From contig URGS01000018.1 of assembly GCA_900547415.1 (NCBI GenBank), positions 1 through 35,335 of the forward strand: 35,335 bases of DNA, given 5' to 3'. The first letter of the stretch is position 1. Each line of letters starts with the position of its first letter. Of the stretch, positions 16,332-24,816 are shown piece after piece. The position numbers and the translations under genes were made by a program. The notes below the pieces were generated by a model, which saw only the letters and a list, made by a program, of their open reading frames with translations, made no database searches and had not been told where the DNA came from. The stretch comes from an uncultured Phascolarctobacterium sp. Its GTDB lineage: Bacteria; Bacillota; Negativicutes; Acidaminococcales; Acidaminococcaceae.

Positions 16332-17914
16332 ATGAAAAAATTAGCGGCTTTTTTGACCGCAGGTTTATGCTTTTTTAGCTCAGTAGCTCTGGCTATGTCT
16401 AAGGAAATAATTATTCTGCATACAAATGATATCCATGGCGGAGTAGACAATAATATAAGTCTGCCCTGCCTTGCTTAATATAAAAAACACTGCAAAATGA
16501 TGGTGCTCAGGTTGCTTTAGTTGATGCAGGTGACGCGTTGCAGGGTTCTGCTTTGGCTGAACAGACTAAGGGAGCTGCTGTTCTCCGCCTCATGAAGCAG
16601 ACAGGCTATGATTTTATGCTGCCGGGACGACATGATTTTTACTATGGCGTAAAGCATTTGCTGGATTTAAATACTCAGCTCCAGGGTGAATACTACTGTA
16701 TAAATTTGGGTGATAAAAATCTAGACCAAGCTTCTTTGCCAGGCTATAAGATAATTGATTTTTCAGGTACCAAGGTTGGCTTTGTGGGCTTTACTGCACC
16801 AACCGCCATAGATGAGCTTAATAAAGCGAATTTTAAGGATAAAGTCAGCGGTATATCCTATAACCTTGGTAACACAGCGGAAAGTAAAAAGCTATATAAG
16901 TACTTGCAAAAGCAAATTAATGATGCTCGCAGTGAAGGAGCTAGGCATATTATTTTAGTACTCTATACAGAAAGCCTTTCTGGCAGCTGGAGTCCTGAAG
17001 CAATTGCAAAAAATACTAAGGGCTTGACATGTATTATTATGGGGGGAACTCACCAGTGTATTGATAACTTGTGGGTAAAATCTCAGAATAATAAGGACGT
17101 GCTTGTTGTGCAGGCCGGCAGCAAGCTGCAGTCTGTTGGTAAGCTGACAATCGGCAAAAAGGGCACACCCTCTAGTGAGCTTGTTTACAGCGTATATCTA
17201 TCCGATAAGGCAGTAGCTGCTGAAAGAAAGCATTTGGCACTTGTTGCACGTCAGCAGGTTGGTTATTCCAATGTGTACCTGTACTCAAAGGACCCTGGTA
17301 CAAGACAGCGTTACGTTGGCAGCCATGAAACCAATATGGGAAATTTTGCTGCTGATGCCTACAAAGCTGCTCTTGGTGCTGACCTGGTGCTACTAAACAG
17401 TGGAGAGCTTACAGGTGAGCTTCCCTACGGTAATATTACATATCAAAGCCTTTTGGAAGCATTTCCTCATGAATACAGCTGTTGTCTGATTGAAGCTACA
17501 GATAAGCAGGTTTTAGATGCGTTGGAAATGGGAGTGCATCGCTTTCCTGATGAGTTTGACGGTTTTATGCAGGTTGCAGGTCTGAGCTATACCATTGACA
17601 CAGGGATTAATTCCAATGTGGTACTTGATAGGTACGGAAACTTTAAGAATGTGGCAGGAGCATACCGCGTCAGGAATGTTATGGTAGGGAAAAGTCCGCT
17701 TGCTTTGGAAAAGATATATCGCGTTGGCGGCAGCAGCAGGGCTTTAAAATATCTTGGTCATGGCATGAGCATGTTTAAGGGATGTAAGGTTCTGCAGGAG
17801 GGGAAATTTCTGCAGGCAGATGCCTCTAAGCTTTATATTAAAAACAAGCTTAAGGGTCAGATTACCTGGAAATATCATAATCCATATGGAGAAGAAAGAA
17901 TAAAATTTAAATAA
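16332..17914 (+). pseudogene. 5'-nucleotidase (UshA)-like protein, disrupted by a stop codon and a frameshift
   Basis: The ATG at 16332 (after AGAGGAGG) opens a secreted protein with signal peptide (MKKLAAFLTAG...ALA) and the first metallophosphatase motif LHTNDIHG. Codon 49 is TAA (16476-16478), and a few bases on, an A-run (16482-16487) is one base short. The frame then resumes in another phase as KTLQNDGAQVALVDAGD and runs intact to 17914. Residues that bind metal or substrate in UshA are also changed: GNHEFD is GRHDFY, the GHxH site is GGTHQ, and the NGGGIR arginine loop is NSGELT. The C-terminal nucleotidase domain (GFMQVAGLSYTID) is recognisable. So it was probably non-catalytic before it broke. 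A sequencing error cannot account for both lesions easily, but is not excluded. Confidence 0.85.
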
Positions 17915-17918
17915 TTTG

Positions 17919-17960
17919 CTAAAAGCAGAGCTGTGCTGTACGGCTCTGCTTTTAGTTTTT
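17919..17960 (+). terminator. Intrinsic terminator after the nucleotidase pseudogene
   Basis: A 13-bp perfect stem (CTAAAAGCAGAGC with its complement) with an 11-base loop and T5, four bases after the stop codon. Confidence 0.93.
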
Positions 17961-18032
17961 AGAGGTATTTACTTAGCTTATGGTAAATTTCTGTAGCTTA
18001 AATAGTGCTTTAGACTATTACTGAAATACATA

Positions 18033-18061
18033 TTGACATAAAAATCACATAATGATATAAT
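18033..18061 (+). promoter_or_regulatory. Distal promoter P1 of the CarD-like gene
   Basis: Consensus TTGACA and TATAAT with an ideal 17-base spacer. Confidence 0.85.
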
Positions 18062-18070
18062 TAAAAATTT

Positions 18071-18099
18071 TTGACATATGTATAAGGCCGTGTTATCAT
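18071..18099 (+). promoter_or_regulatory. Proximal promoter P2 of the CarD-like gene
   Basis: A second TTGACA, 17 bases and TATCAT, starting only ten bases after P1. The TTGACATA at its -35 forms an 8-bp perfect inverted repeat with TATGTCAA at 18113-18120, next to the ribosome-binding site. Confidence 0.75.
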
Positions 18100-18132
18100 T
18101 AACTTATGATACTATGTCAAGGAGGGTTCAGA

Positions 18133-18621
18133 ATGTTTGCTACAGGTGACAAGGTCGTTTATCCCCTGCATGGCGGAGCTATTATCAGAGATATTGAGGT
18201 TAGAGAACAAGACGGTAATAATATTGCATATTATATTTTGCAGATGCTGTTTGAAAACATGATTGTGGCTATTCCTGTCAGCAATGCTGAGCACCTTGGC
18301 TTAAGACCTATTGGTGATGATGCACTGCTGACAAAGGTGGAAATTGTGCTTCATGAAGAGCCTGATGTGCAGTCCGTGAAAAGTATTTCCTGGAATAGGC
18401 GTTTTCAGCTATATATGGATAGGATAAAAAGCGGTGATATTTTAGAGGTTGCCAAGATTTTTAAGCTGCTGAGCATTATGGAGAATAATAAAAAGATTTC
18501 TGTTGGTGAACGGAGGCTGCTTCATAATACTAAGCAAATACTGCAGAGTGAGATTATGCTCATTAGAAATGTTGATGCTGATGCTGCTAACCAGTGGCTT
18601 GATGCTTGCTGTGCCGAATAG
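18133..18621 (+). CDS. carD: CarD/CdnL-like transcription regulator
   Basis: Protein of 162 residues with the CarD_CdnL_TRCF RNA-polymerase-interacting domain at the N-terminus (MFATGDKVVYPLHGGAII, then IPVSNAEHLGLRPI near residue 55-70) and a helical C-terminal domain (residues about 85-162). Family members bind the beta subunit and stabilise open promoter complexes, often at rRNA promoters. The ATG at 18133 is chosen over an in-frame ATG at 18106 because AAGGAGG (18119-18125) is correctly spaced for it. It is monocistronic between tandem promoters and a strong terminator. In Firmicutes this gene typically precedes yacL-ispD, as here. Confidence 0.9.
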   Translation: MFATGDKVVYPLHGGAIIRDIEVREQDGNNIAYYILQMLFENMIVAIPVSNAEHLGLRPIGDDALLTKVEIVLHEEPDVQSVKSISWNRRFQLYMDRIKSGDILEVAKIFKLLSIMENNKKISVGERRLLHNTKQILQSEIMLIRNVDADAANQWLDACCAE

Positions 18622-18667
18622 GTTTTTAGAGGTGTGATTTAGTGATTGTACGTGTGCGAATTATAAA

Positions 18668-18699
18668 AGAGTGTTGCTGATGCAACACTCTAATTTTTT
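18668..18699 (+). terminator. Intrinsic terminator after carD
   Basis: A 10-bp perfect stem (AGAGTGTTGC with GCAACACTCT), TGAT loop, then AA and T6. Confidence 0.92.
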
Positions 18700-18832
18700 A
18701 CAATATTGTTACATGATTCACATATTTGTTCGGAATAATTACTTGTAATTTGATACATATCGAGTTATTATATAATAGATAAAATATCACAATATTTATC
18801 GTTAAGAGAATTTTGAAGAAAGGAGGAAAAAG

Positions 18833-19963
18833 ATGTTGAAGAAAATTCTTAGCCTGACTGTTTCGTTTATTGTTATCGTTACCGGACTCATACTTACTGA
18901 CAATGTCATTCCTTATCTTTCGGAATATTTAGGCTATGACTTACATGGCAATGGTATTTTTGGTATTTCCTTTGCGTACATCGGCTTAGGTCTTTTGGGA
19001 GTGGGTTTGTTTGGTTGGCTGGCACTGGTGCTGGAGCCGTTTATCACCAATTCCATTTATAATGCATCTGAGCGTTGGACAGCAGCACTGTCACGTATTC
19101 CCACCAGCGATATTTTGGTAATTGTCTTTGGCGTTGGTATCGGACTTATTTTGGCAAATCTGATTGGTGCTCCTTTTTCCAGACTGCCTATTGTTGGCTC
19201 CTATATTCCTATTATTCTGAGCCTGATTATGGCTGTTGTAGGTGCAAAGCTGGCCCTGCGCAAGCATAACGATATTGTTGGCTTCTTCAATCGTATTCCC
19301 AGCCGCAAGGCTGTGAAGGCACCTGATAAAAATGATGTTAAGGCAGGTCCCTTGGGAGACCGTTTGTACAGCAGCAACAAGCTCCTTGATACTAGTGTTA
19401 TTATTGACGGACGCATTATGGATATTCTTTCCACCGGATTCTTGGACGGTCGCATGGTAGTACCTAACTTTGTCCTGGAAGAACTGCAAAAGCTTTCTGA
19501 TTCCTCTGATGGTCTGAAGCGTGCTAAAGGTCGTCGTGGTTTGGATTTGGTTCATGATATGCAGGTCAGTTATAAAGGTCAGGTTCTTATTGTAGATAAT
19601 GACTATGATGATATTAGCGAGGTTGATGCTAAGCTGGTACGTCTGGCTAAGCAATCAGATGCTGCTATTATTACTAATGATTTTAACCTGAATAAGGTTG
19701 CTGAGATTCAGGGCATAAAGGTTCTGAACATTAATGAGCTTGCGAATGCTATTAAGCCTATTGTAGTTGCAGGCGAGGAAATGAATGTTTACCTGGTGAA
19801 AGAGGGAAAGGAGCAGGGACAGGCTATTGCTTATCTTGATGATGGTACCATGATCGTTGTTGAAAACGGTCGTGATTCCTTAGGCAACAGCATTCCTGTT
19901 ATTGTAAGCTCTGTTTTGCAGACTTCCGCAGGCAGAATGATTTTTGCACGTGCTAAGGAATAA
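18833..19963 (+). CDS. yacL: PIN/TRAM-domain membrane protein (YacL-like)
   Basis: Protein of 376 residues with four predicted transmembrane helices (about 5-22, 44-68, 92-112 and 120-142), a PIN nuclease-fold domain (about 183-300) and a C-terminal TRAM domain (about 310-376). Acidic PIN residues are seen in LLDTSVIIDGR (Asp186, Asp192), in the central VLEELQ segment and in IITNDFNLNK. Members are predicted RNases facing the cytoplasm; the cellular target is not established. AAAGGAGG precedes the ATG. It is followed 38 bases later by ispD, the standard Firmicute order, and is probably the first gene of the ispDF transcript. Confidence 0.92.
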   Translation: MLKKILSLTVSFIVIVTGLILTDNVIPYLSEYLGYDLHGNGIFGISFAYIGLGLLGVGLFGWLALVLEPFITNSIYNASERWTAALSRIPTSDILVIVFGVGIGLILANLIGAPFSRLPIVGSYIPIILSLIMAVVGAKLALRKHNDIVGFFNRIPSRKAVKAPDKNDVKAGPLGDRLYSSNKLLDTSVIIDGRIMDILSTGFLDGRMVVPNFVLEELQKLSDSSDGLKRAKGRRGLDLVHDMQVSYKGQVLIVDNDYDDISEVDAKLVRLAKQSDAAIITNDFNLNKVAEIQGIKVLNINELANAIKPIVVAGEEMNVYLVKEGKEQGQAIAYLDDGTMIVVENGRDSLGNSIPVIVSSVLQTSAGRMIFARAKE

Positions 19964-20001
19964 TGCAGTTATAATTTGATATTGGAAACGAGGCAGGGGA
20001 A

Positions 20002-20706
20002 ATGCAGAAGCTTATTGCTGTTATACCGGCGGCTGGCGCAGGCAAGCGTCTCGGCCTAGGTATAAATAAGGCCTTTGCTATGCTTAGGGGCGCACCGCTG
20101 ATTGTGCATTGCCTGGCTATGCTGGCTGAAACAAATTTAATTACCCGGGCAATAGTGGTTCTGGCACCTGCTGAGGTGGACGAAGGAAGACTGCTGCTGG
20201 AGCGATATCAGCAGCAGTTTTTTTCAAATCTACCCTTTGCAGTAGTTGCCGGTGGTAAGGAGCGTCAGGATTCTGTAGCTAACGCTCTGCGTACTATTGA
20301 TGAAAATGAAGGATATGTTGCTGTTCATGACGGCGCCAGACCCTTTGCAGGCAAAGAGGTTTTTGAACGCACCTTGGCGGCTGCTGTAAAATATGGTGCA
20401 GCTATTGCTGCTGTACCCGTTAAGGATACTATTAAGGTTGTAGATGAGCAGGGAATGGTTGTGGCTACTCCAGAGCGTAAAACCCTGCAGGCAGTGCAGA
20501 CACCGCAGATTTTTGAGCTGGGGCTTTTAAAGACGGCCTATGCCTATTTAGAGCAGCATCCGGCGGCTGTTACAGATGATGCTTCTGTAGTGGAGCTTTC
20601 TGGTCATGGTGTTGCAGTTGCTTTAGGCAGATACGAGAACATTAAGGTTACAACTCCGGAGGATTTGGTGTTTGCAGAAAATCTTCTGGAGCAGCAGGAG
20701 AAGTAA
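20002..20706 (+). CDS. ispD: 2-C-methyl-D-erythritol 4-phosphate cytidylyltransferase IspD
   Basis: MEP-pathway enzyme joining CTP and methylerythritol phosphate to give CDP-ME. Length 234 is typical. The CTP loop is IPAAGAGKRLGLGINKAF (residues 8-25), with PFAVVAGGKERQDSVANAL, VAVHDGARPF, AAVPVKDTIK, QAVQTPQIF and TDDASVVE following in the family order. The gene sits between yacL and ispF; one base separates its stop codon from the ispF start, so the two consecutive-type pathway enzymes are translationally coupled. AGGCAGGGG is the ribosome-binding site. Confidence 0.95.
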   Translation: MQKLIAVIPAAGAGKRLGLGINKAFAMLRGAPLIVHCLAMLAETNLITRAIVVLAPAEVDEGRLLLERYQQQFFSNLPFAVVAGGKERQDSVANALRTIDENEGYVAVHDGARPFAGKEVFERTLAAAVKYGAAIAAVPVKDTIKVVDEQGMVVATPERKTLQAVQTPQIFELGLLKTAYAYLEQHPAAVTDDASVVELSGHGVAVALGRYENIKVTTPEDLVFAENLLEQQEK

Positions 20707-20707
20707 T

Positions 20708-21205
20708 ATGGAGAATAAAATTGTGATGCCGCAGTTTCGTATTGGCAGCGGCTATGATGTACATAAGCTTGTTGAGGGGCGTAAGCTGATTTTATGCGGC
20801 GTAGAGGTTCCTTACGAGCTGGGTCTTTTGGGTCACAGTGATGCAGACGTGGCTTTGCACGCTCTCATGGATGCTCTTTTGGGAGCAGCTGCATTGGGAG
20901 ATATTGGCAAGCATTTTCCTGACACTGATATGCGCTTTAAGGGTGCAGATAGCGTTAAGCTGACAGAACATGTTCTGCTGCTTTTAAAGGAGCAGGGCTG
21001 GCGTGTAAATAATGTTGATGTAACCATTATTGCTCAACGCCCTAAGCTGGTTTCCTTTATTCCGGCAATGCGCAGTAGGGTTGCTCAGGTTCTGGAGCTT
21101 TCTGAGAATTGCGTAAATGTTAAGGCTACTACTACTGAAAAGCTTGGCTTTACCGGCCGTGGAGAAGGCATTGCGGCTGAGGCAGTAGCAAGTCTGATAA
21201 AATAA
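20708..21205 (+). CDS. ispF: 2-C-methyl-D-erythritol 2,4-cyclodiphosphate synthase IspF
   Basis: Trimeric zinc enzyme that cyclises CDP-ME 2-phosphate with loss of CMP in the MEP pathway to isoprenoids. The metal-site Asp and His are in GSGYDVHKL, the next His is in LGHSDADVALHALMDALLGA, and DIGKHFPDTD, TTTEKLGFTGRGEGI complete the family pattern. The ATG at 20708 with AGGAG seven bases upstream gives 165 residues; an in-frame ATG at 20726 is a possible alternative nearer the conserved start. Further upstream in-frame codons would overlap ispD without an SD. Confidence 0.95.
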   Translation: MENKIVMPQFRIGSGYDVHKLVEGRKLILCGVEVPYELGLLGHSDADVALHALMDALLGAAALGDIGKHFPDTDMRFKGADSVKLTEHVLLLLKEQGWRVNNVDVTIIAQRPKLVSFIPAMRSRVAQVLELSENCVNVKATTTEKLGFTGRGEGIAAEAVASLIK

Positions 21206-21254
21206 GCTGGTTCAGGCAAGTATTTGTCACTTTAATGTACAAGTAGGAGCCTTT

Positions 21255-21266
21255 TTATGGTATAAT
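21255..21266 (+). promoter_or_regulatory. Extended -10 promoter before gltX
   Basis: A TATAAT (21261-21266) preceded by TGG makes an extended -10; no good -35 is seen. It gives gltX its own start about 70 bases before the ATG. Confidence 0.55.
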
Positions 21267-21334
21267 ATTATAATGTGTTAGTAACATTAATTTAAATTAA
21301 TAGCTGCTTGGCAGCTTATATGGAGGTATATGTG

Positions 21335-22804
21335 ATGAATGAAGTTAGAGTAAGATTTGCACCGAGCCCCACTGGTCCGTTTCATATTGGCGGCGCTCGC
21401 AGTGCTCTGTTCAACTGGCTGCTGGCTCGTAAAACCGGCGGCAAACTGATTCTGCGTATTGAGGATACTGACAGAGAGCGTTCTACACCGGAATCTGAAG
21501 AAAATATCAAGGCTGCTTTAAAATGGCTTGGTATGGACTGGGATGAGGGCGTTGATGTAGGCGGTGAAAATGGGCCCTACCACCAAATGGAACGCTTGGA
21601 CATCTACAAAAAATATACTGATCAGCTGCTGGCTGAGGGCAAAGCTTACTACTGCTACTGCACCGACGAAGAGCTGGAAGAAGAGCGTCAATCCCTGATT
21701 AAAGAAGGCAAAATGCCTCGTTACATGGGTAAATGCCGCAACCTTACTCCTGAGCAAATTGCTCAATATGAGGCTGAAGGACGTAAACCCACTGTTCGTT
21801 TCCGTGTTCCTGCTGACCAACAGATTTTGGTTCGTGACCTGGTTCGCGGCGACGTTGTTTTTGATTCCAACAATATCGGCGACTTTGTAATTGTTAAGTC
21901 CGACGGTATTCCTACATATAACTACGCAGTAGTAATTGACGATGCTTTAATGCATATTACTCACGTAATTCGTGCTGAGGAGCATTTGTCCAACACTCCG
22001 CGTCAATGCTTGGTATATGATGCACTGGGCTTTGAAAAACCTGTATTTGGTCATATCTCCCTGATTTTAGGCAAAGACCACACCAAGATGAGCAAGCGTC
22101 ATGGTGCAACCTCTGTTGACCAATATCGTCAGCTGGGCTATCTGCCTGAAGCTATTAACAACTTCCTGGCACTTTTGGGCTGGGCTCCTAACAGCGAGCA
22201 GGAAATCTTCTCTATGGAAGAGCTGATTCATGAGTTCTCCATGGAAAGAGTTGCCAAGAATCCTGCAGTATTCGATATTGACAAGCTGAACTGGATTAAT
22301 CAGCACTATATGCGTCAACTGGATGCAGAAGCATTCTTCCAAGCTGCTAAACCTCATATGATTGCTGCAGGCTATATGACTGGCGAAGAAGAAGGCGAAA
22401 AGCTGGCTTGGCTCCACGAAGTAGTTGCAACTGCTCAAGACCACATTTCCTATGCAGCACAAATTCCTGCCAGCGTAGAAATGTACTTCAACGACGAATT
22501 TGATTTTGAAAACGAGGAAGCAGAGGCTGTTCTGAAAGCTGAAACCGTTCCTACCGTTATCAATATGCTCCTAGAAGAGCTGCCTCAGGTTGAAGCTCTG
22601 GACGCTGCTGCTGTTAAGGCTCTCTTCAAGAAAATTCAAAAAACCACCAAGCTCAAAGGCAAGGATGTATTCATGCCTATCCGTGTTGCTCTGACCGGCA
22701 ACCAACATGGTCCTGAGCTGGCTGCTATGATTCCTCTGCTGGGCGTAGAACGCAGCAGCAACCGTATCAAAGCAAGCTTGGCAAAGGCTGGCGTTGAGCT
22801 GTAA
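21335..22804 (+). CDS. gltX: Glutamyl-tRNA synthetase
   Basis: Class I aminoacyl-tRNA synthetase of 489 residues. The HIGH-type motif is PSPTGPFHIGGARSALFNWL near the N-terminus and the KMSKS-type motif is KMSKRHGATSV near residue 253. A cysteine cluster in the connective region (AYYCYCTDEE, then MGKCRN) is compatible with the zinc site of some GluRS. The ATG at 21335 was chosen: GGAGG sits eight bases upstream, whereas a TTG 27 bases earlier precedes that SD. Strong codon bias fits high expression. gltX and cysS are adjacent as in many Firmicutes. Whether it is discriminating or also charges tRNA-Gln is not decidable here. Confidence 0.96.
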   Translation: MNEVRVRFAPSPTGPFHIGGARSALFNWLLARKTGGKLILRIEDTDRERSTPESEENIKAALKWLGMDWDEGVDVGGENGPYHQMERLDIYKKYTDQLLAEGKAYYCYCTDEELEEERQSLIKEGKMPRYMGKCRNLTPEQIAQYEAEGRKPTVRFRVPADQQILVRDLVRGDVVFDSNNIGDFVIVKSDGIPTYNYAVVIDDALMHITHVIRAEEHLSNTPRQCLVYDALGFEKPVFGHISLILGKDHTKMSKRHGATSVDQYRQLGYLPEAINNFLALLGWAPNSEQEIFSMEELIHEFSMERVAKNPAVFDIDKLNWINQHYMRQLDAEAFFQAAKPHMIAAGYMTGEEEGEKLAWLHEVVATAQDHISYAAQIPASVEMYFNDEFDFENEEAEAVLKAETVPTVINMLLEELPQVEALDAAAVKALFKKIQKTTKLKGKDVFMPIRVALTGNQHGPELAAMIPLLGVERSSNRIKASLAKAGVEL

Positions 22805-22815
22805 TTACTAATAAG

Positions 22816-22852
22816 TGGCTGTCAGACGTGGAACATTCCATGTCTGAAGCCA
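22816..22852 (+). other. Imperfect hairpin between gltX and cysS
   Basis: A long stem (TGGCT-TCAGAC-TGGAA arms with a few mismatches or wobbles, 22816-22852) lies 12 bases after the gltX stop codon. It has no T tract, so it may be an RNA-processing or mRNA-stability element rather than a terminator. Confidence 0.45.
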
Positions 22853-22893
22853 GTCTGGAAATAAAATTCTAATTGTTTATAAGGAGATGGACA

Positions 22894-24339
22894 ATGGCTA
22901 TTAGAGTATATAATACCCTGACTAAACAAAAAGAAGAGTTTGTACCTATTAACCCTGGCAAGGCAAATATTTATGTTTGCGGCGTAACTCCCTACAATCA
23001 TCCTCATATCGGCAACGCTCGTCCCTTTGTAACCTGGGATGTAATCCGTCGCTTCTTGGAGCATGAAGGCTATGATGTGCTTCATGTACAAAACTTCACT
23101 GATATTGATGATAAGATTATCAATACTGCCAACAAAGAGGGCGTAGAATGGTTTAATATCTGCAATCGCTACATTGAGTCCTACTTTGAAGTAATGGATA
23201 AGCTCAATGTTCGTCGTGCTCATGTATATCCCCGTGTATCTGAGCATATTGACGATATTATCAAAACTGTACAAACCCTCATTGACAACGGCTACGGCTA
23301 TGTTGTTGACGGCGATGTATACTACAGCGTAGAAAAATTCAAATATTATGGTCAGCTTTCCGGCCGTAATCTTGATGATATGCTGGCAGGTGCCCGCATT
23401 GACGTTGATGACCGCAAAAAGAATCCTATGGACTTTGCTCTGTGGAAATCTGCGAAACCGGGCGAACCCTCCTGGACCAGTCCTTGGGGTCAAGGTCGTC
23501 CTGGCTGGCACATTGAATGCTCTACCATGAGCATGAAGTATTTGGGCGAAACCTTTGACTTCCATGGCGGCGGCAGCGACTTGATTTTCCCTCACCATGA
23601 AAACGAAATTGCTCAATCTGAAGGCTGCACCAACTGCCATCCTTTCGTACACTACTGGCTGCATAATGGCTTCATTACTGTAGATAACGAAAAAATGTCC
23701 AAATCTCTGGGCAACTTCTTTATGGTTATCGACATTCTGGAGCACTTTGATCCTGAAACCCTACGTTTCTTCATCGTATCCACTCATTACCGCAGCCCGC
23801 TGGATTTCAGCGACGAGCGTCTTAAGGAAGCACAAAAGAGCCTTGGTCGTCTGCGTCAGGCGCAGGAAACACTGGGTGAGCTGAGCGCAATGATGAGTGC
23901 AGGCGCAACTGAGAGCAGTCTGGTACTGCGTAAAAAGGCTGTCGAACTTCGCGATGCATTCATGGAAGCAATGCGTGATGACTTCAATACTGCTTTGGCA
24001 ATCAGCCACATGTTTGCTCTGGCTAAGGAAATCAATATCTATAACAAAGAGGTTGTGGACGCTCAAGGCAAGCCTGATGGCAAACTTGTAGCAATCCTTA
24101 ATGACGTATTTGCTGAAATGTGCTCCATCATCGGCGTACTGGAAACCAAGGCTGCAGTAGCTCCTACTGAAGCTGGCGATAACAAAGAGGCTGCTCTTGT
24201 AGAAATGCTCATTCAAATGCGTCAGGATGCACGTGCTTCCAAGAACTATGCTCTTGCTGACCAGCTGCGTAATCAGCTGACTGCTATCGGCATTGTACTG
24301 CAAGATACTCCTCAAGGAGTTAAATGGTCTAAGCAATGA
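22894..24339 (+). CDS. cysS: Cysteinyl-tRNA synthetase
   Basis: Class I synthetase of 481 residues. The HIGH-type motif and first zinc cysteine are in VCGVTPYNHPHIGNARPFV; the other zinc ligands are in HIECSTMSM and FPHHENEIAQSEG; KMSKSLGNFF is the second signature. The C-terminal DALR-like helical domain and anticodon-binding tail are complete. The ATG at 22894 is preceded by AAGGAGATG; an upstream in-frame TTG lies before this SD and is rejected. The stop codon overlaps the mrnC start by four bases (ATGA). Codon bias is as strong as in gltX. Confidence 0.96.
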   Translation: MAIRVYNTLTKQKEEFVPINPGKANIYVCGVTPYNHPHIGNARPFVTWDVIRRFLEHEGYDVLHVQNFTDIDDKIINTANKEGVEWFNICNRYIESYFEVMDKLNVRRAHVYPRVSEHIDDIIKTVQTLIDNGYGYVVDGDVYYSVEKFKYYGQLSGRNLDDMLAGARIDVDDRKKNPMDFALWKSAKPGEPSWTSPWGQGRPGWHIECSTMSMKYLGETFDFHGGGSDLIFPHHENEIAQSEGCTNCHPFVHYWLHNGFITVDNEKMSKSLGNFFMVIDILEHFDPETLRFFIVSTHYRSPLDFSDERLKEAQKSLGRLRQAQETLGELSAMMSAGATESSLVLRKKAVELRDAFMEAMRDDFNTALAISHMFALAKEINIYNKEVVDAQGKPDGKLVAILNDVFAEMCSIIGVLETKAAVAPTEAGDNKEAALVEMLIQMRQDARASKNYALADQLRNQLTAIGIVLQDTPQGVKWSKQ

Positions 24340-24800
24340 GATTTGAACAATATCAAATGCTAAAGTCTCATGCGCTGGCTGCCTGTGAGGCGGCTGGCGT
24401 GGACTTTCCTGCTACTAAGCAGATAAATCCTATTTTGCTGGCGTATATTGGTGATGTGGTATTTTCCATGTATATTCGCCTGCGTTTGCTTCCTACATCA
24501 AGCCACGTAAGGATTGTCCATGATTTGGGCTCTAAAATGGTGTCAGCCAAGTTCCAGTGTCTGGCGATGCAGGAGTTGGAGTCTGGTCTGTTCGAGGACG
24601 AGGCTATGATTTTCCGCCGCGGACGCAATGCTAAGTCCATGGTACCTAAAAGTGCATCTGTCCATGAGTATCGTATGGCAACTGCCTTCGAGGCTTTATT
24701 AGGCTACCTTTTCCTGGAGGAAAGGCAGGAGCGTCTGGAGGAGGTTATGGATATCTCCTTTGACATTATTATCGGCAAAATGAATGAATTAAAGAAATGA
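24336..24800 (+). CDS. mrnC: Mini-ribonuclease 3
   Basis: RNase III catalytic-domain protein without a dsRNA-binding domain (154 residues), which in Bacillus matures 23S rRNA ends. The catalytic Asp40 is in LLAYIGDVVFSMYIRLRLL; the RRGRNAKSMVPKSASVHEYR segment and the catalytic glutamate in FEALLGYLFL follow. Four-base overlap with cysS and immediate proximity to thyX and rlmB place it in the conserved cysS-mrnC-thyX-rlmB-yacP order. Confidence 0.94.
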   Translation: MRFEQYQMLKSHALAACEAAGVDFPATKQINPILLAYIGDVVFSMYIRLRLLPTSSHVRIVHDLGSKMVSAKFQCLAMQELESGLFEDEAMIFRRGRNAKSMVPKSASVHEYRMATAFEALLGYLFLEERQERLEEVMDISFDIIIGKMNELKK

Positions 24801-24816
24801 GGTGGTTGCATTGACT

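Noticed and set aside
21206..21334. T-box leader before gltX (and 22805-22893 before cysS)
   Set aside because: No T-box core (AGGGTGGNACCGCG-like) or specifier stem is present, and the gaps are too short.
22822..23745. 307-codon open frame on the minus strand across cysS
   Set aside because: Antisense to a complete cysteinyl-tRNA synthetase, with no ribosome-binding site or recognisable domain.
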